Origin: Gnetum montanum
Lineage: Eukaryota; Streptophyta; Gnetopsida; Gnetales; Gnetaceae
Assembly: GCA_015680685.1 (NCBI GenBank)
Contig: MNCI01009104.1
Location: 161,924-225,923, forward strand
DNA: 64,000 nt
Direction: 5' to 3'
Both the position numbers and the translations under genes were made by a program. The notes below the pieces were generated by a model. It worked only from the letters and a program-made list of their open reading frames with translations. It had not been told where the DNA came from and did no database searches. This document shows positions 11,190 to 20,490 of the stretch, piece after piece; position 1 is the first letter of the stretch, and each line of letters starts with the position of its first letter.

Positions 11190-12100
11190 TCAGGAGCGTT
11201 TCTGTATGGCTTCCTTTTGAGCATTTTTCAAGTGTTGTGGAGGTTCGCCTTGTAGAAGGTACTCTTTTATGTCATCATACCATTCCATTACGTGTGTTGT
11301 GCAAACAGATGCTATAGGCATTTCATTAAGAGTGTTAATTATAGGTTTGGCACAACTTGTTATAGAGCTAGGCAATGTGTGGAACATTTTGGGTGTCATG
11401 TTTAAGGATAGTGTGGCAAGTGCATCGATGATAGTGTTTTCATTCCTAGGGACATGTTGTATGTCCACTTCTACCAGTCGTCTCAGCAGATGTTTGGTCA
11501 AATCACAATAAGGTTGTAAATGGAGAGCTTTGCATGCATAAATCTCAGTGACTTGATTAATGACTAACTGTGAATCGCCTCGAACTACAAGACGTGTGAT
11601 CCTTGAAGTTAATGCTGCTTGAAGACCTTTAAGAAGACCTTCATATTCTGCTACGTTATTGGTGCAATAAAATTTTAATCGATAGGAGAATGGTTGAATT
11701 TTTCTAGAGGGGTGTATTAAAATAGCTGTAGCACTTCCTGCTTGGGAAGTCGAGCCTCCATCGAAATAGAGGATTGCCTCATAGTTGTCGGGTACGATGT
11801 CTATACTATTAACATTCTCATCTAGGAATTCGGGGTTTATTGTTGCTTGATCGTGTGTTGGCGAGACGGTTAGTTGTGTGACTATTGCTTGACCTTTTGT
11901 GGAAGATTAAGCAACATAGTGCAAGTCAAACTCTGCGATCATCGATTTCCACCTAGCTATCCTATTTGACTCATAGATCTTATTAGTGATGGCATGGAAC
12001 ACATTATCCTTGCAAATGATGTAAACCTGATTACGGAAGAGATAATTCTACCATTTCTTCAAGGAGAAGACGAGGGTGAGGCATGATTTCTCTACATCGT
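11190..12100 (-). pseudogene. Element A RNase H plus archaeal-type second RNase H
   Basis: The upstream part is the gypsy RNase H joined to RT. It has several stops, including TAA where B has Gln (before SSTK). The downstream part is a second RNase H of the archaeal type found in the Tat lineage, with its acidic residues visible in YFDGGS, AEYEGLL and RGDSQ. The second domain is open over about 11900-11190. RNase H degrades the RNA strand of the hybrid during reverse transcription. A dual RNase H supports the Tat assignment. Confidence 0.88.
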
Positions 12101-12104
12101 TGTA

Positions 12105-13147
12105 TCATTGTTCATAGGTGATTAATGTGTGGCTCAAGTAATATACAAGAATTTCAACTCCATCCTCACGTATTTGACAAAGCATTGATGCAATGGAGGA
12201 ATCGAAAGTTGCAAGGTAGATGTAGAAAGGTTTATCACTTTGTGGAGGATAAAAATTTGGTAGTTGAGCCAACTCTTGTTTTATGTTCTCGAATGCTTCC
12301 TGGGATTGTTGAGTCCATTGGAAATGCACATTCTTTCGTAGAAGGTGTTGCATGGGACTCAACTTATCCATCATCCTTTTGATAAAGCGTCTGATGAATT
12401 GCAGTCTACCTTGGAGGCCACGTAGTTTGGTGAGGTTTCTTGGTGGTTGCATATTGGTTATTTCTTTAACCTTATCAGGGTCTACCCATATCCCTATTTC
12501 AGAGACTAGGAAGCCAAGCATTTTTCCCATTTTAACATCAAAGACACACTTCTTTGGGTTGAGCCTAAGGTCATATTTGATACAACGTTTAAGCACTAGG
12601 TCTAGATCTTTTGCATGCTTTTCAAGAATTTTCAATTTAACCACGATGTCATCAACTTAGTCATTAAGCAAATTAAGCATGTAATCACTAAATATGTATG
12701 TCATTGCTCACTGATATGTAACACCTGCATTTTAAAACCAAATGGCATCATCGTATAATAGAATGTGCCCCAAGGTGTCATAAAGATCGTTCTAAGCTGA
12801 TGCTCTGGGTTGATTATTATTTGGTTGTAGCCCAAAAATCCATCCATAAAGGACAATAGTGCATGCCCAGTAGTCGTGTCAATAAGTTGATCAATGCTAG
12901 GTAATGGGAAGTCATCTTTTATGGTGGCTATGTTGAGATCACAGAAGTCAATGCATATGAGTATACTGTTGTTCTTCTTAAGGACTACAATAATGTTTGA
13001 TACCCAATCGAAATAATCAATAGCTCAGATGAAGTTGGCTTGGTAGAGCTTTGTGATTTTAGCACAAACTGCTAACGCTACTTCGGGTCTAACTTTTCGT
13101 GCTTTTTGTTTTACTGGTTTAATTTTTTCATCGAGGATAATGTTGTG
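12105..13147 (-). pseudogene. Element A reverse transcriptase (broken)
   Basis: RT palm and thumb are recognisable by alignment with B (38300-39100). Readable blocks include the PSIDQLID and FMDGF region near 12850 and 12780, MMPFGF near 12735, and the GIWVDPDK block near 12480. The catalytic YVDD box near 12650 reads stop-VDD, so its Tyr codon is lost. Further stops and a frameshift follow MMPFGF. Confidence 0.9.
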
Positions 13148-13519
13148 TTAAATGATTCGAGGGTCTAATCCTGGCATGTCAGTATATGACCATACAAATG
13201 TTTTTATATTGTCTTTTAGTACTTGACTGATGTCATTGACAAGTTGTAGGTATAGTAGGGTGCTTAATTTCAATGTTCTGGCTTCATCATTAGACGTGGT
13301 AACGAGGACCTCAACAAGGGAATCTTCAGTGATATTATCGACTTCTAGATCCAAAGTCTTAGTCACATTTTTAGGCCAGTTTGACATTTCTTGAGTGGAG
13401 GCTATTAAATTAGTGTAAGCGCATGGGTCAAGATCTAAGGATTCTGGGTTGATTACTCTTTCTATCTCCCCGTATGGTCCACTGAGAGATAATGTTGAGA
13501 GGATGTTCTTGGTGGCCAT
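13148..13519 (-). pseudogene. Element A pol N-terminal linker
   Basis: This is the open start of the pol frame upstream of RT. It aligns with B 37894-38304 over its whole length, sharing SGPY/TGPY, the NWPKN/NWLEH region, DxTEDSL and FVWSxxDMPGL. I chose the ATG at 13519-13517 because B has an ATG at the same alignment position and the context ACCATGG is strong. An acceptor-like site lies 11 bases upstream, which suggests that pol is expressed from a spliced transcript. Confidence 0.85.
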
Positions 13520-13530
13520 GGTGCTCACTC

Positions 13531-13545
13531 CTGCCAATTTAAAAT
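13531..13545 (-). promoter_or_regulatory. Putative 3' splice site before pol (A)
   Basis: The minus strand reads TTTTAAATTGGCAG|GAGTGAGC just before the pol ATG. B has TTTTTGCAG|GGTGATTC at the matching place. Ogre elements are known to splice an intron between protease and RT. The matching donor would be the GTAA overlapping the gag-protease stop near 19650. Joining those two sites does not restore the frame exactly in this decayed copy. Confidence 0.5.
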
Positions 13546-13553
13546 AGGAGTCA

Positions 13554-14112
13554 AGTAAGAGACACCCCTTTGGCAGGAGAATTACAAAGTGTAAACGAAC
13601 ATAGGGTAATCAAACTATGTATTGACAAAATTAGGAGACACGGCGATAGTCATGGTAGTTTAAGGCTGTACTAGGCCAGTAATGTTTATGTTGACTTGTC
13701 ATTTGGACTAAGTGTATGCATCATTTTTAAGTTTTAACCTTTTTTGACTTTTAAATTTTTGAGTGGACAATAAGCTCATGGAGATTTTAAAGTTTTATGA
13801 ATTTTACATGCATCGTTATGTATTTCTATAAGTTTATATATGTTTATTTATTTTCTTGAGGAATATTGGGCATGCACAAGGCAAAGATGACATAAACAAT
13901 AAAATGCAAACATGATGAAGTAAAATTAAAATTAAAAAAGAGGAGATAAAATAAATTAAATTAAATTGATAATATTAGAGGTTAGAAAAGGGAATTTTTG
14001 GAGTACAAGCATCATTTCTATTAACGTGAGTGCCTAGAAATTTGAACAATAGCATGAGCTATAGAGTGCAGGCAGTGTGAGCTACGGCGTTAGCGTCAAC
14101 GTCAGCGTGAGC
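13554..14112. other. A spacer between pol and antisense gene
   Basis: This is an AT-rich stretch (13680-13990) followed by the start of a cluster of A words (14020-14112). It should hold the promoter of the antisense gene on the plus strand, but no clear TATA box was chosen. Confidence 0.4.
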
Positions 14113-14261
14113 ATGACAGAGATGAAGGAAAAGGGTAGAGTAAATGCAAGCCAAGGCAAGGGAAAGAGGCAAGCAGATCTGGCATTCATGGAGGAGAGTG
14201 AAGAGCTTCTCCAACGTCTTCCCCAAGCCAGGATCCCAACGTGGAAGAAGGCTATGCATAG

Positions 14262-15535
14262 GTAATTTTATTTTCTCCTATTTTTCCTCCGACATTTTAC
14301 CAGCAACGTTACTTAGAATAGAGTTTTACGGCAACAATTTTGAGGTTTTTTTAGGGATTTTAGGATTTGTGGCATCGGCGTGAGCAGTGTGAATTTAAGT
14401 TTAGAGCGTGAGTGCCAAGGATATTTAGTCCTGCATTCGACGTGGGTTTTGGGGTTTTCTTTGATTTTCTGGAAACGTGAGGTTTATGGGCTTTCCTGGG
14501 CATCGGGAGAAGGGGGAGTCAGCGCCAATTTTTTTTTCTTTTCAGCATCAATTTATGGCAAACAAGGTTTCAGTGTAGGGCAGCATGGGCTACAAACCCT
14601 CTAATCCATAATGTGGGTTGCTGGAACCGATCCTAGTATGAGTACAGGCCCAAAAGATCAACGTGAATCATCCAAAAATGCCTGCGTGAGTGCCTAGGGC
14701 ATGAACACCAAGGGATGTTCAAGGTAGTGTACACTTTTGGGGCTTCTTGCATCGTGGGGTTTATGAGCTTTCAGGCCATAGGGTTTTGGGCTTTCAAGGC
14801 TACCTATAGCGTGAGCGTCCCTACCCTCATTGGTAGCATGCGTGTCTTACCCTCTTTGGCAGCGAGACTACAAATTTTCAGTTTTTGCTGGGTAGCATGA
14901 TTGCAAATTTTTAGTTTTTGCAAGGCAACGTGACTACAAAATTTTTGAATTTTTGGGTAGGGAATAGCCCAACGTGAGTCTGTTGGAAAAGCCCATTTTA
15001 TTTTCTGTTTCTCTATTGGATAATTACCAGTTTCCTAGGCAGTGTGAGCACAGGGCAAGGATTCTAGGACAAGTTGTAGGTTCTCAACATGAGCTGGGAT
15101 ATGAGAAAACCATTGAGAGCACTAGGGAGAGAGTACTGGGGAGACAGGCAATGCAATTTTGCTAAATAGGCCCAACGTGAGCTCTTCAAGCATGAGTCAG
15201 CTGGGAAGTAAGCAGGTCCAACGTTAGTTGAAAACGTGAAGATCTTCATTTCCTAGGATGTTCGTTACTTCATATTTATACTGTTTATTTGTTCTTCCTA
15301 GGACAGATGATTTAAACCTTGCTTTAATGAATGTTCATGTTCTGTACTTTTGTGTGGCTTTACTGTGAAATGGATTTCAATGTACCCAAGTGAGCATCAG
15401 ATACACTAAATAGATATTGGTGTCCTTGTCTCATGGGGTGCAGTGCTTGTTTATGTGATTTTTGGGTTTTGTGTGATGTTGACCTATTGTTATTTCTTGG
15501 ATTTTTTACTTACCCAATGTTTTGGTTGTATGCAG
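14262..15535 (+). other. Intron 1 of A antisense gene, rich in A words
   Basis: Donor CATAG|GTAATT and acceptor TATGCAG|GGCACC bound this intron. It contains about a dozen CGTGAG/CATGAG words (for example 14370-14412, 14808-14845, 14925-14975 and 15170-15235). Intron 1 is also long in C (about 1.2 kb before element A inserted) and shorter in B (about 0.5 kb). Confidence 0.55.
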
Positions 15536-16579
15536 GGCACCTAAATCTTCTCTCCTCATCATTGAGCTTGTTGGCATACTTGCTTGGTTTGGCCCCTTTG
15601 GGCCAGACACACCTCCCTATGACATGTGAATCAGGCCCCATGTGATATGGTTGCGTCTCGATGTTAGTTCATTTTTTTCATTTATCCTGCAAAACTTTAA
15701 TGTGGTTATATGGTCTCACCTAAGTGAACAGATGGCTCGTGATATTATTGAGACCGTGTTGCCCGGGTCTACACAAGACATGCTTGCCTTTATCACTGAT
15801 ATCGATGCGGGACTTTTTAGAGTTGAGGGAGGCCCTGCTAAGGGTCCTAGATCTACTTGTCCCTTGACTCATGTGTGGGAGTTGCCTACCTATAGTCATT
15901 ACAATAGCAACAACACACTTTTCTTAGCCCTCCATGTGCATACTTTATTTCAAACCCCACCCAGGACAGTATATAAAGTGGACAAGTATGCTTTCTTGAG
16001 TCTTACTTTACGTTTTTGATTCCCTTTTGAATTTTATGTCATCATCTAAATGTAAATGTTGTTTTCCTATGCAAACCCCACTTTAATGAGAATGGAATGC
16101 GTGGTGATGATGATGGACTTACTTTAGCATGCACAGTGCTAGAGACATTCATGGTTGGCCCTATTCTTCGTGTCGTAGTATTGGACCAGATAAAAGTGGC
16201 TATTGTAAACTACCATAAGCAGTTCTCAAGAGCGTTTCAACACTACCAAGTGCATGGTTGGTTACATAAGGATTGGTTTTCTAATGGGCCAAAATTTCCT
16301 CAAAGGATTGATCCTGCACCCACCTCGCCTACAACAGTCACAGATGGTAAGTAACCACACCTTAGACACAATTTTCCTTTTTTGTTGCATCATTGTGTGT
16401 CACGTTCCTTTTCTAACTTTTCACTCTATGTTTTTCTTTTACGGCAGCCATCCCCCCTGAAGAACTTACGATTACGACAAGGTGCACTGAAGCCACACTT
16501 TTTATGAAGTATGGGGAGGTAGAGCAATCACAAAAATGGTTACAAAATCAAGCTTCTAATTTGATTATTAGTCGCCTCA

Positions 16580-16580
16580 N
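16580..16580. other. Single ambiguous base
   Basis: One N lies inside exon 4 of the A antisense gene. It makes one codon unreadable but does not shift the frame. Confidence 0.95.
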
Positions 16581-18949
16581 CAACCGCCTTACCCAGGTAG
16601 GTTTGATCGACTTGTTTACAGCCTTAACTCCTAGCATTCCGACTGCTGAGATGGTTACCCTTGTTGACTCTTTTAGTGGTGATGCTTCTCATTTTACCAC
16701 ACGGGTTCGAGGAGTAAAGGTATCATTCCACTTAACCACTAAGTTTATTTCTAATCTTTTTGGCATTTCCATGAATGATGCCACGATAGCCATAGACAGA
16801 GCAACCAAAGATGGACAGGTCATAAGGTAACTTGAGCAGTGGTTAGGCATGCCTCAGGGTCCTAAGGGATTTGCTATGTGAGAGGATACCCGATCGATGG
16901 AGGTGAACTTCTTGTATCCTCTCTTTCGAGCGCGGGCATTCCCCAAATCTCTTTCTCAAGGAAGAAACCTTAGAATCGAGTCTGCATGTGTGATACATGC
17001 AGTTTTAGAGACAGGCATGTAATAAAATTGGGCACAATTTTTGGGATCTGGCCTTCATGGGGAGATCATCAGGTTACGTTCAAGCATCCATGCAAAATCC
17101 CACTTCACATTTTCCTTCTTTGCAGGGTACCTACGCAAGTTCGCTGAATTCCTAGTAGTTCATGAGGATAACCGCTACATTTTGAGAAACTGTTCGCAAC
17201 TATCCCGCCCTTGGATTCACCATTTGTATAGCACCACTAGATCTCAAGACCCACCAGAAGACATTGAGAAGTCAGTCTCAGTCACAACTAGGAGTGCAGC
17301 TAGCTGTTCCCATCATTCCCATGATAGCTTGGGTTTGGAACTGCCTAGGCTGCGCACTTTTATTAAAAGGGCTAAACGTTTGATTAGTGAGACTGTTGGG
17401 AAGTCCAACACAAAGGTAAAGAGGAAAGAACGCCCAAGGGAGCCTACTCCAGATGTGATGCCAACAAGAGTAAAGAAGATTCGATTTGTACTACCAGTGG
17501 AGGGTAAGTAGTTTATTTTATTATTATATATTTAATATTTTCTTGCCTTTTGGTTTATATGTTATTGGATGTACTTATGTGCTATATCATACTAACTCTA
17601 AGATTCTGGTGTTATTTCAGAGGAAAGTCCGAAGAGGGAGAAAGAGGTCATGGCTCTGATACCTAAGGAGGAAGGAAAAGAAAAGGAAGAAACAATTGAG
17701 GAAGAATAAATTCTTGCCCCACACGAGGAGGATGTAACAAGCAATGTGGGGACGAAGCTTGTGGAGGCCTTGGATGCACTTAGGCATTCAAGTGATGAAA
17801 GAGATGTCCTCAATGGTTTCTTTGATGGATCTTTGCAACTTGGTGATCCGCCCAGGCTAAACAGCGAAGGGCTTTTTGGCATGTTCCCTTTAGCTTAATC
17901 CATATTCTGTCTTTTAATTTTCGTGTGTTGTTCTTGATTATCTTGATTATCAGAGGTAGATGCTCAAATTTCTGAGGCACATACACCCTGGGCCAAGGTG
18001 TAAGGATCACAGACCCTAATTGAGGAGACCTCCCCTACTCGTCCCACACTAAATGACCCATTAAGGCCATGGCCTGAGATGCCTAGCAAAATGGATTTTG
18101 TTAGGGACATTGTTAATGATGTGATTGCTTGCCTACAAGAAGCTCATCCAGAACTAGATATGTATACAATACATCTCATGCTAAGTGTCTAGTTTTTTTT
18201 GTGTTTCTTTGCATTCATTGTTGATCATGACTGATTCATGTGTGTAGCACTTACACCTGTAGGCACCAAGCTCCAATGGGATCCTTCTGAAGCTACTCAT
18301 ATTGATGCCCTCCCCAAATTGCCAGGGAATATTGAGCAAGTCCCAAGAAATATTTACGATGCAATTTCTAGTTGCATCATATAGAATGCTAAGTCAGTTT
18401 GGACTTTAAGGCATTCAACTGAGTATCTATGGGATGAGGTTCACTCATTGAAGGAGACACTAACAAAAGAGAGAGAGGAGAAAAGGGATCTCCAATCCCT
18501 TTATGACTTTGCCACTGCTAGATTGTCTGGTGATAGCACATGGTGCTCATCCGAAATCACCTACGCATGTTACTGGACGGTTTTGAATAGCAAAGTGTAG
18601 GTGACATGGGACTTAGCAGAACAAAGAGCATAGATAGATTTGTTAAATAGGAAATGTCAAGATTGGAGGACAAGGGCAAAACACTTGTTGACATTGATCT
18701 TGGCTTGGAGGAGGATTGGGCAAATGTGCCCGAGAAGGAGATTCTACGACGTTTGGAGACCAACTTAGGGCCTTCCTCACTTGTGAGTGTTTTATTGTGG
18801 CATTTTTTTTTATTTTTTTTATTTTCCTTGTTAGTGTTACTATTTTTTTAATTTTTGTATTTTGTTTTATTTTTTTTTCCATTTTTAGGGACATGTTAAT
18901 GATGGAGCTGGCCCTAGCAGAGCAAAAGCGGATGATGAAGAGGATCTTT

Positions 18950-18997
18950 GGGATCAACCCCCTCCATGAGCTTCTTGGGGATCAACCCCCTCCATGA
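18950..18997 (+). repeat. 20-bp direct duplication at the end of the A antisense gene
   Basis: A 20-bp phrase ending CCCTCCATGA occurs at 18950-18969, containing the stop codon, and again at 18978-18997. It looks like a local slippage duplication of the gene's terminal codons. Confidence 0.85.
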
Positions 18998-19329
18998 TCT
19001 TATTGTTAACCAGACCTTAGCTATTAAATGTTTTTGGATTTTTGAATGTTTGATGGAAGTATGTGGTTGACAAATGTAATAATGTGGACCTAATTATGAC
19101 ATAACATGTTGAAATTTTCCTACCATATTGGCGTATCATCATTTCATTCTTTTTTTTTTATGTTTTGTCTTTTTATTTTCTTTTTCCAGTATTATTGTGA
19201 ACATATGCATGTAGGATGGGGGAGCAAAACATCAATCAATACTTGTAAAAGAAAGTAACAAGAAGGCATAAATAGAGACGGAAACTTGTATCATTTAAAC
19301 TAAAGTTTGACATAACGTAATGAAAATCT
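18998..19329. other. Spacer downstream of A antisense gene
   Basis: This is an AT-rich stretch with no gene. It separates the antisense gene from the minisatellite and probably holds its 3' untranslated region. Confidence 0.4.
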
Positions 19330-19640
19330 GTAAACTTTGCAACGTATTGAATCCTAGTTTAAAGCCATTTTGGGCTATTCAAATTAGTTTAAAGTCATGG
19401 TGGACTATTGCATCTATTGCTAAGGAAAGAAAGGTTACCAGTTTTATGCCATAGTGGGCCAAAAGCAATAACAGTTTTAGGAAAATTTTAAAAGGAATCG
19501 GCCATTTCTGACCATGGCTAGTTTAACGTCATTGCGGACGTTCGTTGGCAGTTTAACGTCATACTGGACATTTGGTAGTTTAACGTCATTTCGGACATTT
19601 GGTAGTTTAACGTCATTTTGGACATTTGGTAGTTAGTTCT
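19330..19640 (-). repeat. Post-protease minisatellite of element A
   Basis: On the plus strand, units resemble GGTAGTTTAACGTCATTTCG plus GACATT. The four nearest 19515-19635 are about 35 bp long and very regular, while those at 19345-19470 are looser. Read on the element strand, this is the same GTCCG..ATGACGT.AAACT core as in the post-pol array. Confidence 0.85.
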
Positions 19641-19650
19641 ATTTATTGAG

Positions 19651-20490
19651 TTACTTCTTAATCCATTGTAGCTTAACATGTGGGGTTGGGCATGTGGGTA
19701 TGATCTTATACTCACCTTCCCCTTCATTGGTGATGTCAAAGGATAATTCTAACAAAGAGACATTAGTAGGAATGGTGCCTATGTTTGTGTTGTCTAGTGT
19801 TTCCTCAATTTCAATAGGGTTGGGAGTTAATGTTGGGTTTATGTCTTGAAGTATGCTCATAGTTCCTTGCTTATGCTCAATGAACTCAATTTCTAACTCT
19901 TGATCTACCCTAGGATGTGAGGAAGTAGGGGGTACTATTGTATCCCCATATATGATGATCTCACTACCCTCGTAAGGTAGGTGGATCTCTTGATGGATTG
20001 GTGAGGATACAACTTTAAGTTGAGCCAGTTAGGGATGTCCTAGGATTAGATTAAACCTTGGCATTTCATCAACCACTATGAATTCAACTAATATGGGGAA
20101 TTGGTCCCCGGCTATGAAATCTAAAGTAACCATACCTTTCACTCCAATGTGAGAACCACTAAAGGATTTCAAGAAAGAAGTTGTCATGGGCTATATTTGT
20201 TCAGTAAGTCCCAGTTTTTTGATGATGGAAAAAGGTATTACATTTGTCACCGCACCGTCGTCGACATGCACCCTACGTATCTTGAAATGATTAACCTATA
20301 TCATTATGAACATAGGGAATGTAGTAACTTCTCCTATTTTCTCATTTAGCTTAATGTCCTTAGCACGAAACTCTAGGGATGCGGTCTTTGATTCCTAAGG
20401 TTGCGTGGACAATCCCACATAAATGGATGGTTCATCTACAGGAAGGTCCTCACTAATAGGGATCGAGGTCAACATCCGTACGAGAGCTTC
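19651..20490 (-). pseudogene. Element A aspartic protease region
   Basis: This is the retropepsin that cleaves the polyprotein. The active-site region near 20250-20300 reads RRVHVDDGAVTNVIP, matching B (VHVDDGAATNVIP) and C (VDDGVVTN). The frame has stops, including one near 20028. The reading frame ends in AAG AAG TAA, with a GTAA that could serve as the donor of an Ogre-type intron. The gag part lies upstream and shares the frame apart from damage. Confidence 0.82.

Larger units (their letters stand above)
14113..18969 (+). pseudogene. Element A antisense gene (8-exon, family unknown)
   Basis: This gene runs opposite to gag-pol. Exons inferred from GT-AG sites and alignment with B and C are 14113-14261, 15536-15985, about 16085-16346, 16448-17503, 17621-about 17900, 17954-18161, 18248-18782 and 18889-18969. 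Exons 3-4, 4-5 and 7-8 join in frame. Conserved blocks are VxWSH...GSTQ...AFxTD (exon 2), QxWL...GLxDLF...PTAEMxTLVxSF and an RVxGxxVxF...LFGI stretch (exon 4), WDPSE and a YW...EQ...DL...QDW block (exon 7), and a Gly-Pro-Ser to Pro-Pro-Pro tail. The RVxGxxVxF...LFG signature resembles plant transposon-associated proteins such as Pfam Transposase_32 or perhaps plant mobile domain, but this is unproven. Several in-frame stops make this copy a pseudogene. Confidence 0.8.

Noticed and set aside
15642-18957. Firm assignment of the antisense product to the plant mobile domain family
   Set aside because: The visible blocks do not show the usual plant mobile domain core. The RVxGxxVxF...LFG stretch is only loosely like other plant transposon proteins.
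14113-18969. Antisense gene as a host gene into which elements inserted
   Set aside because: Three separate elements hold homologous copies at the same internal place, and A and B have intact target duplications outside their LTRs. The gene therefore belongs to the elements.
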